NCBI GenBank assembly: GCA_003218135.1
Contig: QHNQ01000152.1
Coordinates: 1 to 38,433 of the forward strand
Length of the DNA stretch: 38,433 nucleotides
Direction: 5' to 3'
Source: Verrucomicrobiota bacterium
GTDB lineage: Bacteria > Verrucomicrobiota > Verrucomicrobiia > Chthoniobacterales > UBA10450
Position numbers and translations under genes: made by a program. Positions within the stretch are counted from its first letter, which is position 1; each line of letters starts with the position of its first letter. Positions 7,125 to 16,010 of this stretch are shown here, in pieces. The notes below the pieces were generated by a model. That model had not been told where the DNA came from and ran no database searches. It saw only the letters and a program-made list of their open reading frames with translations.

Positions 7125-8465
7125 TCAAATCCAGAAACCGGCTGGGATAACGGCGTTTTTCGGGATCACGACGATGCCGTCGCGGATGAAGTAGTCGTCT
7201 GCATCCAGGTTCGGCGGTTTGCCTTCGGGTGTGATTACGACGCCATCAGCGATGCGGACGTTCTTATCGATGATGGCGCGGTCGATCACGCAATTGCGTC
7301 CGATGCCCATACGCGGCTGCGATGAATCGGTTTGGTCCAGCTCAAAATAATCCGCCCCCATCACGATGCTGTTGCGGATGGTCGCGCCGCTTTGAATCAC
7401 GCTGCGTATCCCGACCAGACTTCGCTCCAGATGTGCATCGGAGATGATGCAGCCATCTGAAACAATCGCCTGCCGCAGCGTGGCGCCGTTAATTTTGCTT
7501 CCCGGTAAAAAACGCGGATGCGTATAGACGGGAGAATCGGGCTCGAAGAAGCTATATTCCGGGACCACATCTGTGAGATTCAGGTTCGCCTCATAAAACG
7601 CGCGGATCGTTCCGATATCTTCCCAGTAACCTTTGAAGATAAACGCGCTGACATGCCGGTTTTTGATCGATGCCGGAATAATGTCTTTCCCAAAATCTAC
7701 CAGTTGGTTATGCAAAGATTCCATGAGCACGGAGCGGTTGAAAACATAAATGCCCATCGACGCCTGAAATAATTCCTCTTCCTCATCGGAACCGATGGCG
7801 CGAAGGAGCTCGCGGCTCATTTTCATTTCCTGCAAGGCAGATTCATCCGACGGTTTCTCGATGAACCCGGTGATCCGTCGATCGACATCGCTCTGCATAA
7901 TGCCGAACTCGGAAACCTGATGTGGCTTGACCGGTTTCGTGGCCAGTGTGATGTCCGCACCCATTTGAATGTGCTGATGCAGCAGCGCCCGAAAATCCAT
8001 TCGGTAAAGCTGATCGCCGCTTAAGATCAGGTAATAATCGTACGGTCGTTCCAGGAAGTAACGCATGTTCTGCCGAACCGCGTCTGCAGTTCCCTGATAC
8101 CATTGCGAGCCGGCAAGCGTCTGTTGCGCCGCGAGAATGTCAATGAAGCTGCGCGAAAAATTGTCGAATTTGTAACTGTCCTGAATGTGCCGATGCAGCG
8201 ACATGCTGTTGAACTGCGTCAGTACGTAGATCGAGCGCAGGCCGGAGTTCAGGCAATTGCTGATTGGAATATCGACGATCCGATATTTCCCACCGAGCGG
8301 CACGGCAGGTTTGGCGCGATCCTTCGTCAAGGGAAACAACCGCGTGCCGGCGCCACCGCCCATGACGATTGCAAGCGTTCGCTGAAGTGTGCCCGCCGGC
8401 AGTGCCCCATCGACTTTCGGAGCCGAACTTCTCGAAACCAAATCGCGCTGCGGCGGGGCTTTCAC
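7125..8465 (-). CDS. glgC: Glucose-1-phosphate adenylyltransferase
   Basis: GlgC makes ADP-glucose from ATP and glucose-1-phosphate, the committed step of glycogen synthesis. The nucleotidyltransferase motif GGGAGTRLFPLTKDRAKPAV lies near the N-terminus, followed by YRIVDIPISNCLNSG. The ATP/sugar site appears as YQGTADAVRQN and LSGDQLYRMD, and the segment EFGIMQSDVDRRITGFIEKP contains the substrate-binding EKP. The C-terminal 120 residues are a left-handed beta-helix (SDGCIISDAHLERSLVG, IGRNCVIDRAIID) ending VIPAGFWI, closer to the cyanobacterial/plant type than to E. coli. There is no ATG at the start; a GTG at 8465 or a TTG at 8474 must be used. No other glycogen genes are in the window. 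Confidence 0.95.
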   Translation of the reverse strand: MKAPPQRDLVSRSSAPKVDGALPAGTLQRTLAIVMGGGAGTRLFPLTKDRAKPAVPLGGKYRIVDIPISNCLNSGLRSIYVLTQFNSMSLHRHIQDSYKFDNFSRSFIDILAAQQTLAGSQWYQGTADAVRQNMRYFLERPYDYYLILSGDQLYRMDFRALLHQHIQMGADITLATKPVKPHQVSEFGIMQSDVDRRITGFIEKPSDESALQEMKMSRELLRAIGSDEEEELFQASMGIYVFNRSVLMESLHNQLVDFGKDIIPASIKNRHVSAFIFKGYWEDIGTIRAFYEANLNLTDVVPEYSFFEPDSPVYTHPRFLPGSKINGATLRQAIVSDGCIISDAHLERSLVGIRSVIQSGATIRNSIVMGADYFELDQTDSSQPRMGIGRNCVIDRAIIDKNVRIADGVVITPEGKPPNLDADDYFIRDGIVVIPKNAVIPAGFWI

Positions 8466-8549
8466 TGCGTCCAATCAAGCCCGAACGCTTTCAGGGTCAA
8501 TGAGGCAACGAATCTTGCGAGTGTCGATGCGCGACATTACACTCGCAAC

Positions 8550-10421
8550 ATGTGTGGAATTGTTGGATACGTCGGACGCGCCAAGGCGACGCCGATTTTA
8601 CTCGACGGACTGCGTCGCCTTGAATATCGAGGCTACGACTCAGCCGGCCTCACTGTTATTGAGCGAGGACACCTCGAGACTCGCAAATGCGCAGGACGGA
8701 TTGCGGCGCTCGCGAAATTAGTTCGGAAGCAACCGGTCGCGGGTTCGCTGGGAATCAGCCACACACGCTGGGCCACGCACGGCGGTGTGAACGACGAAAA
8801 CGCGCATCCGCATTTCGACGCCACTGGCAAGCTGGCCCTTGTGCATAACGGAGTGATCGAAAACTATCAGGCACTGAAAGATGAACTCGTTCGCGACGGC
8901 GACACGAACTTTCGTTCCGAGACCGACACGGAAGTGCTCGCGCATCTGATCGGGAAATTGTACGACGACTCGTGTGCCAGCACGGTGGACGCTCCCGGGA
9001 AACGGGCGCGGCTGTTTGATGCTGTTCGCACGGCGCTTCGGCAAGTCATCGGCACATATGGCATCGCGCTGGTTCATGCGGATGTGCCGGATTTCATGAT
9101 CGGCGCGCGCCGCGGAAGTCCTCTGGTGCTTGGCGTCGGCAACGGCGAAAATTTTCTGGCCAGTGACGTCAGCGCGATTGTCGCTTACACACGGGACGCA
9201 GTTTATCTGAACGACTTCGATTTGGTGGCTGCGGGGCCGGACAAGTTCGAGATCAGTTCGCTTGCCGGAGACATCACCGAGCATCCCGTCAGCAAAGTCG
9301 AGTTCACAGCCGAAGACATTCGTAAGGGGGACTATCCCCACTACATGCTCAAGGAAATCTGTGAGCAACCAAACACAGTGCGCGATGCCATGCGTGGCCG
9401 TCTTAACCATGAGGAATGCACTGCGAAATTGGGCGGCTTGAACATGGCCCCGCCTGAACTGCGCGATGTCGGGCGGATCGTTCTCACCGGCTGTGGCACC
9501 GCGCTGCACGCCGCCAGAGTCGGCGAATATTTGATCGAGCGCCTGGCGAACATCCCTACTGAAGTTGATTTCGCGAGTGAGTTTCGCCACCGCAATATGC
9601 CCATGACGTCTGAGACGCTGGTCTTCGCGATCAGCCAGAGCGGCGAAACTGCGGATACCCTTGGGGCATTGCGTGAAAGCCGGCGCAAAGGCTTTCGCAC
9701 GCTGGGAATTTGTAACAATGTCGCGAGCACAATCGCGCGTGAAAACGACGGCGGGGTTTACATGCACGCCGGGCCGGAGATCGGCGTGGCGGCCACGAAA
9801 TCGTTCACGTCGCAGCTTGTGGTCCTCGCGTTGCTTGGGCTGCTCTTTGGCCGGATGCGCAATCTTTCCGCGGCTGAAGGAAATCGCGTTATTGAAGCGC
9901 TGGAAAAATTGCCGGAGCAAATCGAAACGGTTTTGGATCTGAACGATCAGATCAAGGCAATTGCCAAGAGATACGCCCACGCCAACGGGTTTCTCTTCTT
10001 CGGCCGGCAGTCCAACTTTCCGATTGCGCTCGAAGGCGCGCTCAAGATGAAGGAGATCACTTATCTCTTTGCCGAGGGCCATCCAAGCGCTGAACTCAAG
10101 CACGGCATTATCGCGCTGATTCGTTCCGATCTGCCATCAGTCTTTATCGCGCCCGATGACTCGGTATTTCCAAAAAACCTGAACAACATCGAGCAAGTGA
10201 AGGCCCGCAAGGGTCCGATTATCGCCCTGACAAGCGGCAACTGCGCGAAGCATCTCAAAGAGATTGCCAACGAAATCGTCCTATTACCGGAAGCGCCCGA
10301 TTACGTCATGCCCATTCTCACGGTGATCCCGCTTCAGCTTCTCGCCTATCATCTGGCCGTCGAATTGGGCCGGGACGTCGATAAGCCGCGCAATCTCGCA
10401 AAGAGTGTAACCGTGGAATGA
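8550..10421 (+). CDS. glmS: Glutamine-fructose-6-phosphate aminotransferase (isomerizing)
   Basis: GlmS converts fructose-6-phosphate and glutamine to glucosamine-6-phosphate, the entry to amino-sugar synthesis for peptidoglycan and lipid A. The ATG at 8550 places the nucleophile Cys directly after Met (MCGIVGYVGR), as required for this Ntn amidotransferase; the longer upstream frame is antisense to glgC. The amidotransferase half includes LRRLEYRGYDSAG and SHTRWATHGGVN. Two SIS domains follow (LTGCGTALHAARVGEYLIE and SQSGETADTLGALRE; then FLFFGRQSNFPIALEGALKMKE). The C-terminus LAKSVTVE is the canonical one. The 623-residue length is normal, with a short extra stretch near residue 140. Its stop codon overlaps the ATG of the pilB frame (ATGA). 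Confidence 0.97.
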   Translation: MCGIVGYVGRAKATPILLDGLRRLEYRGYDSAGLTVIERGHLETRKCAGRIAALAKLVRKQPVAGSLGISHTRWATHGGVNDENAHPHFDATGKLALVHNGVIENYQALKDELVRDGDTNFRSETDTEVLAHLIGKLYDDSCASTVDAPGKRARLFDAVRTALRQVIGTYGIALVHADVPDFMIGARRGSPLVLGVGNGENFLASDVSAIVAYTRDAVYLNDFDLVAAGPDKFEISSLAGDITEHPVSKVEFTAEDIRKGDYPHYMLKEICEQPNTVRDAMRGRLNHEECTAKLGGLNMAPPELRDVGRIVLTGCGTALHAARVGEYLIERLANIPTEVDFASEFRHRNMPMTSETLVFAISQSGETADTLGALRESRRKGFRTLGICNNVASTIARENDGGVYMHAGPEIGVAATKSFTSQLVVLALLGLLFGRMRNLSAAEGNRVIEALEKLPEQIETVLDLNDQIKAIAKRYAHANGFLFFGRQSNFPIALEGALKMKEITYLFAEGHPSAELKHGIIALIRSDLPSVFIAPDDSVFPKNLNNIEQVKARKGPIIALTSGNCAKHLKEIANEIVLLPEAPDYVMPILTVIPLQLLAYHLAVELGRDVDKPRNLAKSVTVE

Positions 10422-12238
10422 TTCCGGAGCGGTCGCCGCGGCGACCACATTTCGGTTCCTTCGCCGAAATGCCCCTTTCGCTGGAAAACCAGCGGTTTTG
10501 CGATAAACTGGCGCCCAGTTTTCTTCCCCAGCCCGTGCAACACAACGAACAATACGTACTCAAAGTCCTCGAGGACGTGGGAGTCGTCACGCGTCCCCAG
10601 ATAGACAGCGCGCGCTCCCGGTTAAACGGCGAACCTGGCGTGCTGGATATTCTTATCAACGACGGGGTTGTCTCGGAGGTAGACATCTCGCGCACACTCG
10701 CCGCGCAAGCGCACATGGATTGGATCGACATCTCCTCCATGTTGATTCCGCCGCAAGTCATTAATCAGATCCGCGGAGAAGATGCGCGCCGCTTCAAAGT
10801 GATTCCGGTCGCTTTCGGAGAAACGGGCCTGGTGGTGGCGGTGGGCAACCCGCTCGACATGGATACGATGGACAGCCTGAGCTTTCTTCTGCAACGCGAA
10901 CTGGAACTGGTTTGCACCAGTCCCAGGAAAATTAACGAAGCATTAATCAAATACTACGGCACGGCCGACGAAGCAGCGGACGTCCTGCAAAAGAAAATTG
11001 GAGAAGACATTGACCTTGGCTTGGAATTTGGTGAAGGCGCGGAACCGGCCGCAGTCGATGAAGCAGACGCGCCGATTGTCCGGCTGGTATCCATGTTGCT
11101 GATCGAGGCGCACCGTGCCGGCGCCAGCGATATTCATCTGGAACCGCTGGACAAAAAATTTCGAGTCCGATTTCGGATCGACGGCGTGCTGCAGGAAATG
11201 CAAGCGCCGCCCAAGCGTCTGCAGTCAGCCATTGTGAGTCGCCTGAAAATCATGACTGGATCGATGAGTATCGCAGAGAAACGTTTACCGCAGGATGGTC
11301 GCATCCAGGTGAAGATCAAAAAGAAACCCATCGATCTACGCGTCTCCACCATTCCCACCAATCACGGCGAGAGTGTCGTTATGCGTCTGCTCGATAAAGC
11401 CAGTCTCAAGCTCGGTTTGCCGGAGCTTGGTTTTCTTTCCGACGACCAGGAAACGTTCGAACGTCTGATCAAGCTGCCGGATGGAATTCTCCTCGTGACC
11501 GGGCCTACAGGCTCCGGCAAGACGACGACGCTTTACGCCTGCCTCCATTACATCAACAAACCAGACCGCAAGATCATTACTGTCGAGGAACCGATCGAGT
11601 ATCAGATGGCCGGCATAAATCAGGTGCAGGTAAACCCCGAGATCGGCATGACGTTTCCGGCCGCTTTGCGTTCCATGCTGCGCCAGGCGCCGAACATCAT
11701 TATGATCGGTGAAATTCGCGATCTTGAGACGGCAAGCATTTCTACAAACGCCAGCCTGACCGGCCACCTTGTGTTCAGTACGCTGCACACTAATGATGCG
11801 CCCTCTGCTGTTGCCCGACTAATTGACCTCGGCGTGCAGCCGTTTCTGGTCGCGTCTTCGGTACGTGCGGTCGTGGCGCAAAGGCTCGTTCGCCGCCTGT
11901 GTAACAATTGCAAGCAACCGGGCGAACTCAGCGACACCGAGTTGCGGGCACTCCAAATCGAGCGCGGGCAAATTTCTGAAGCGCAGGTAATGAAACCGGT
12001 CGGTTGCGAGCAGTGCCGTCAAATCGGTTACAAGGGTCGCATGGGCATCTTTGAAATTTTTGTGATCGACGATGAAGTGCGCCAAATGATCAACAAACGC
12101 ACTTCGACTTTTATCCTCCGACAAAAGGCGCGGGAAGTGGGGATGCGGACATTGCGCGAAGACGGTGTGCGCAAGGTTCTGGCCGGCCTCACTTCTGCCG
12201 AAGAAGTGATCTCCATCACGGTGGGAGACGTGAGTTAA
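10418..12238 (+). CDS. pilB: Type IV pilus assembly / type II secretion ATPase PilB (GspE family)
   Basis: The product is a hexameric ATPase that powers pilin polymerisation at the inner membrane. Residues about 45-190 form a MshEN/T2SSE N-terminal domain, and the core follows with HRAGASDIHLEPLDKKFRVR. Walker A, GPTGSGKTTTLY, starts near residue 362; the Asp box is ITVEEPIEYQ, Walker B is IIMIGEIRD and the His box is STLHTND. A tetracysteine zinc site (CNNCKQPG and CEQCRQIGYKG) precedes the C-terminal helix bundle. The ATG at 10418 overlaps the glmS stop as ATGA, suggesting coupling; an ATG at 10469 is an alternative, since the first 17 residues are not conserved-looking. It is followed by a damaged paralogue and pilC. 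Confidence 0.93.
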   Translation: MIPERSPRRPHFGSFAEMPLSLENQRFCDKLAPSFLPQPVQHNEQYVLKVLEDVGVVTRPQIDSARSRLNGEPGVLDILINDGVVSEVDISRTLAAQAHMDWIDISSMLIPPQVINQIRGEDARRFKVIPVAFGETGLVVAVGNPLDMDTMDSLSFLLQRELELVCTSPRKINEALIKYYGTADEAADVLQKKIGEDIDLGLEFGEGAEPAAVDEADAPIVRLVSMLLIEAHRAGASDIHLEPLDKKFRVRFRIDGVLQEMQAPPKRLQSAIVSRLKIMTGSMSIAEKRLPQDGRIQVKIKKKPIDLRVSTIPTNHGESVVMRLLDKASLKLGLPELGFLSDDQETFERLIKLPDGILLVTGPTGSGKTTTLYACLHYINKPDRKIITVEEPIEYQMAGINQVQVNPEIGMTFPAALRSMLRQAPNIIMIGEIRDLETASISTNASLTGHLVFSTLHTNDAPSAVARLIDLGVQPFLVASSVRAVVAQRLVRRLCNNCKQPGELSDTELRALQIERGQISEAQVMKPVGCEQCRQIGYKGRMGIFEIFVIDDEVRQMINKRTSTFILRQKAREVGMRTLREDGVRKVLAGLTSAEEVISITVGDVS

Positions 12239-12272
12239 AGACTGCTTCAACCCTTCAACGCTTCAATAAGAC

Positions 12273-13795
12273 ATGACGCACAAACAGCTTGCCGAATTTT
12301 TTGTTGAGCAGCGCGTACTTGAGCCTTCGCAGGCTGAGGACGTGTTGAGCGAAGCAGAGTTGAACGGAAAGACGATTGCACAGGCAATGATGGATGGCGG
12401 CTTCATCGATGAAGCGGGATTCTATCAGACCATTGCGAACGGCCTGGTCACCGATTTCATCGATGTAACCGAACGCGATATCGCGCCGGAAATCCTGCAT
12501 TTGATTCCCAGTGGACTCGCCCGGTTGCACGGCGCTCTGCCGATTGAAATGAGCGGCAGCACGCTGCGTGTAGCATTGGTGGATCCTTTCGATCTCCATA
12601 CGGCTGAGGATCTTCGTTTCGCGCTCGGTCAAGACATCCAGGTCGTCGTTTCGCCGCCAGAGCAAATCGAAGAACTGATCAAGCAGTATTACGGCACGGA
12701 TACAACGAGCATGGAGGATGTTCTCAAGCAGCTTGGCGAAGCTGGCGAGCTCCTGCAATTGAGAGAGACGGATGGCGATGCTGCTGTTGAAGCAGAGGCG
12801 AACACGACGCCGATCATCCGGTTTGTCGATCTCGTTCTCTATCACGCGATACAGGACCGCGCGAGCGACATCCATTTCGAGCCGTTCGAAAATGAATTCA
12901 AAATCCGCTACCGCGTCGATGGCGCGCTTTACGAAATGTCGCCGCCGCCGCGCCACCTTGCGCTGCCGGTCATTTCGCGCGTCAAGGTGATGGCAAACAT
13001 GAATATCGCGGAACGACGGCTTCCGCAGGATGGCCGTATTCAGAAGAACATCGCTGGACGCAATGTCGATCTTCGTGTTTCAACATTGCCGACTCAATAT
13101 GGCGAGAGCCTGGTGCTGCGCGTGCTGGATCGCAGCATCGTCAATCTCGATCTCGAAGCGCTGGGGATGCCGGATTACATTTTCAATTTTCTGCTCGAAA
13201 TGATCGAGCGGCCGAACGGAATCTTCATTGCCACTGGACCCACCGGATCTGGAAAAACAACCACGCTTTACTCCTGCTTGCGCAGGATCAACACGATCGA
13301 TTCGAAGCTGATTACGGTGGAGGAACCGGTCGAGTACGATTTGGAAGGAATCGTGCAGGTGCCTGTAAACGAAGGCATCGGCCTGACGTTTGCGCGAGCG
13401 TTGCGATCGTTTCTGCGTCAGGACCCGGATCGAATCATGGTAGGCGAGACCAACGATTATTGCGCAGCATCTGCCGGCAATGCCGCACGACGTATGAACC
13501 GAGCGACACGTTCCTGGCGGAACTGGGGATTTCCCGGGCGGATATTGGCGACAAACAATTCTTTTACGGCAAAGGCTGCGACGCCTGCAACAATACGGGC
13601 TACAAAGGACGAAAAGGAATTTACGAGCTTCTAAAGATTACTGATCCAGTGCGTGAATTGATTAATGAACGCTCGCCAACGGTCACAATAAGACAAAAAG
13701 CAATTGAGCTTGGAATGATGACGCTGCGCCAAGACGGCTTGCGCAGCATCTACGCCGGCGACACTACTATCGAAGAAGTGCTCAGGTACACGTGA
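12273..13795 (+). pseudogene. Second PilB/GspE-like ATPase, disrupted by internal deletion and frameshift
   Basis: The first frame (12273 to about 13450) encodes a normal GspE N-terminal domain and core: DRASDIHFEPFENEFKIRYR, Walker A GPTGSGKTTTLYS, Asp box ITVEEPVEYDL, and Walker B DPDRIMVGE. At about 13447-13451 the sequence jumps directly to QRLLRSICRQCRTTYEPSD in another frame, which continues through the CDACNNTGYKGRKG zinc half-site to a normal C-terminus at 13795. By comparison with the neighbouring PilB, about 55 codons between the GE of Walker B and the QRL are missing, including the His box. A loss of 163 nt would explain both the gap and the frameshift: adding it back gives exactly 562 codons. 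The product is almost certainly inactive unless this is an assembly error. Confidence 0.85.
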
Positions 13796-13796
13796 A

Positions 13797-13902
13797 GAAA
13801 TTTAGCGATCCAGCGATTCAGAGACTTAGCGATTGAAATGGACTCGGAGAGCCTGGTTTGCTTTAATCGTTAAATCATTAAATCGTTAACTCGCTAAATT
13901 CC
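13797..13902. repeat. Imperfect long inverted repeat made of TTAGCGATT-like units
   Basis: The spacer before pilC consists of a left arm with AATTTAGCGA, AGCGATT and ACTTAGCGATT, and a right arm whose reverse complement reads AATTTAGCGAGTTAACGATT and similar. The arms are about 40 nt each and enclose about 25 nt. The right arm is also a string of degenerate AATCGTTAA direct repeats. It has no coding capacity. It leaves no obvious promoter before pilC other than what these AT-rich repeats may provide. Confidence 0.6.
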
Positions 13903-13905
13903 ATC

Positions 13906-15195
13906 ATGCCACGTTTTAACTACGTAGCTCTTGATGCCCGGGGACAGGAAGCCACAGGCTCGGTTGAAGCCGCGTCCACGAATGCCGCGATTACCCAGTT
14001 GCGCCAGTCCGGCTATTTCCCTACCAGCGTGATCGAGGAGGCCATAAGCAGCCCCGACGGTCAGGAAGCGCGACGTCGCGCAGCAAAGGTGGCACGCACG
14101 ACCAAACCGCGCGCGAAGAAGGGCATCGTTCTCTTCGAACGCAGGAAGGTTAGGTCAAAAGTTTTGATGATCTTCACTCGTCAATTGGCGACGCTGATTG
14201 ACTCGGGCTTGCCGTTGCTAAGAAGCTTGAACGTCCTGGCGAAACAGGAGCGCGATAAGCTGATGAAAAAAACGATCATTAAAGTCGCAGACTCGGTGCA
14301 GAGCGGCAGCACGTTTTCCGACGCGCTGGCCCTGCACCCGCGAGTCTTTAACGACTTATACGTGAACATGGTTAAGGCCGGCGAAGTCGGTGGCGTACTC
14401 GAGCTTGTGCTGACCCGGCTTTCGGAATTTCAGGAGAAGGCCGCGAAGATTAAAAACAAAGTCGCGGCAGCAATGGTCTATCCGGGCATCGTGATGACGA
14501 TGGCCTTAGGCATCATGACTTTTCTTCTCATCTTCATCGTGCCGAGGTTCGAAATGATTTTCCAGGACCTGCTCGGCGACAAACCGCTGCCGCCCGTCAC
14601 CAGGTTTGTCATGGGGGTAAGTGGCTTCGTGAAGAGCGACGGCTTGATTATCTTTGGTGCCATAGTGGCTGCGGTGATGCTTTACAAATTTGTTGGCCGC
14701 ACACGTCGCGGGCGATTGCTCATTGATAATTTTAAACTGCGCATGCCGTTATTTGGCAACTTGAATCGCAAGACGGCGATCTCAAGGTTCGCACGCACAC
14801 TTGGAACACTGGTCACAAGCGGTGTTCCGATTTTGCAGGCATTAAATATCACTCGCGAAACTGCCGGCAACGCGGCCATTGCCTTAGCGATCTCGAAGGT
14901 GCACGACAGCGTGAAGGAAGGCGAATCGATCGTGCAACCAATGGAGGCCAGCAAAGTCTTTCCACCGATGGTGGTCAGCATGGTCGACGTGGGCGAGGAA
15001 ACCGGTAAGCTTCCGGAAATGCTCTTAAAGGTCGCCGACGTCTTTGACGACGAGGTTGATAACGCGGTCGTAGCTCTGACCTCGGCGCTCGAACCGATCA
15101 TGATTGTTTTCCTGGCGATAGTTGTCGGCACGATCGTGCTCGCTCTTTTCACGCCGCTCATCAGCATCATCACCGGCCTGCAGCAGCAAACGTGA
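13906..15195 (+). CDS. pilC: Type IV pilus/type II secretion inner-membrane platform protein PilC (GspF family)
   Basis: PilC/GspF is the polytopic platform on which the PilB ATPase acts. The 429-residue length is normal. The N-terminal MPRFNYVALDARGQEATGSVEAAS and AAITQLRQSGYFPTSV are typical. Two T2SSF domains follow: the first with FTRQLATLIDSGLPLLRSLNVLAKQE (about 90-210), the second with ISRFARTLGTLVTSGVPILQALNITRETAGN (about 285-410). Membrane helices are visible at about 191-213, 245-265 and 395-415, including MVYPGIVMTMALGIMTFLLI. SMVDVGEETGKLPEML is also a family signature. It belongs with pilB and the pseudopilin; no pilT, pilM-Q or prepilin peptidase is in the window. Confidence 0.95.
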   Translation: MPRFNYVALDARGQEATGSVEAASTNAAITQLRQSGYFPTSVIEEAISSPDGQEARRRAAKVARTTKPRAKKGIVLFERRKVRSKVLMIFTRQLATLIDSGLPLLRSLNVLAKQERDKLMKKTIIKVADSVQSGSTFSDALALHPRVFNDLYVNMVKAGEVGGVLELVLTRLSEFQEKAAKIKNKVAAAMVYPGIVMTMALGIMTFLLIFIVPRFEMIFQDLLGDKPLPPVTRFVMGVSGFVKSDGLIIFGAIVAAVMLYKFVGRTRRGRLLIDNFKLRMPLFGNLNRKTAISRFARTLGTLVTSGVPILQALNITRETAGNAAIALAISKVHDSVKEGESIVQPMEASKVFPPMVVSMVDVGEETGKLPEMLLKVADVFDDEVDNAVVALTSALEPIMIVFLAIVVGTIVLALFTPLISIITGLQQQT

Positions 15196-15218
15196 TCCGC
15201 CTCTGGCGCGAATGACGA

Positions 15219-15905
15219 ATGATGAAGGAAGTTCTCCCCGGAAATTGTAGAGGCGTTCGCCGTGGCGAACGCCATTACAATGCTTTCACTCTTATTGAGC
15301 TGGTCGTTGTCGTCGGACTCATCCTCGTCCTGACTGGATTGGTTCTCAGCACAGTTGGCTACGCCCGAAAGAAAGGCGCCCGCGCCCGCGCCGAAACCGA
15401 AATCGCCGCCGTGTCAGCAGCCTGCGAAAGTTACAAGTCGGACAACGCTGTTTACCCGAGGGACCCAACTGCAAATACAGCTACAGACGCGCTCAATGCT
15501 CGCACCATGTTAGACCCGGCTACGACAGACGCAGCCCGCTACAGAGCAGCAAGTCTGGTGCTTTACCGTGCTCTTTCCGGCGACAGAAATCTCGACCGTG
15601 CTGTTACCGATGCCGACAAGAGTTTTAATATCGATGGCACCCCGTTGAGTCAGCCACTGACGCAGCTGCCACAGTCTTACTTTGCATTTAAGCCAAACAT
15701 GCTGTCTCCCTCTGGGGGAATCGGCACCGTGACCGCCACTACAGATCCATTCGGAAATGCCTACGGTTATTCGACGGCAAACCAATACGATCCAAACACG
15801 GGGTACAATCCAACGTTCGATCTCTGGAGCACTGCTGGAGTTGCACCATCTCCCACGCCCGCTCCTCCTGCCACGCAACAGGATCTTTGGATCAAAAACT
15901 GGTAG
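15219..15905 (+). CDS. Type II secretion/type IV pseudopilin (GspG-like)
   Basis: The product has a class III prepilin signal: FTLIELVVVVGLILVLTGLV, with Phe23 as +1 and Glu27 as the usual +5. The -1 residue is Ala22 rather than the preferred Gly. The mature protein has an N-terminal hydrophobic helix followed by ARKKGARARAETEIAAVSAACESYKSDN, as in GspG-like major pseudopilins, and a C-terminal part with DPFGNAYGYST. The Pro/Ala-rich tail is variable. The 22-residue leader is encoded by two intergenic repeat units (see repeat at 15245-15280), and no closer in-frame start exists, so the leader is unusual. It starts 23 nt after pilC and so belongs to the same transcription unit. Confidence 0.88.
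   Translation: MMKEVLPGNCRGVRRGERHYNAFTLIELVVVVGLILVLTGLVLSTVGYARKKGARARAETEIAAVSAACESYKSDNAVYPRDPTANTATDALNARTMLDPATTDAARYRAASLVLYRALSGDRNLDRAVTDADKSFNIDGTPLSQPLTQLPQSYFAFKPNMLSPSGGIGTVTATTDPFGNAYGYSTANQYDPNTGYNPTFDLWSTAGVAPSPTPAPPATQQDLWIKNW
15245..15280. repeat. Palindromic repeat family B inside the pseudopilin leader
   Basis: Perfect arms GGCGTTCGCC (15252-15261) and GGCGAACGCC (15264-15273) are separated by GT and flanked by TTGTA and TACAA. The flanks and core match the family B elements at 15924-15990 and 18677-18740. Here the palindrome is read in frame as leader residues 12-18 of the pseudopilin. Confidence 0.7.
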
Positions 15906-15923
15906 GGTAATTTACGAGGCGAG

Positions 15924-15990
15924 AATTTGTAGGGCGTCTGTGTCAGACGCCATTCCCGGCGCGGCGTTTCACAGAAACGCCCTACAATTT
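15924..15990. repeat. Palindromic repeat family B, paired copy
   Basis: The outer arms TTTGTAGGGCGT and ACGCCCTACAA pair across the element. Each half has its own hairpin: GGCGTCTG with CAGACGCC on the left, and GGCGTTTC with GAAACGCC on the right. It sits between the convergent pseudopilin and OmpA-domain genes and could also stop transcription in both directions. Confidence 0.75.
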
Positions 15991-16010
15991 CGTGTAAACC
16001 GAGGCTACAA

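Noticed and set aside
8718-10103. 461-residue minus-strand open frame inside glmS
   Set aside because: It is a shadow of the well-supported glmS gene, with no recognisable motif.
12255-12956. 233-residue minus-strand open frame
   Set aside because: It is antisense to the PilB-like pseudogene, whose conserved motifs lie on the plus strand.
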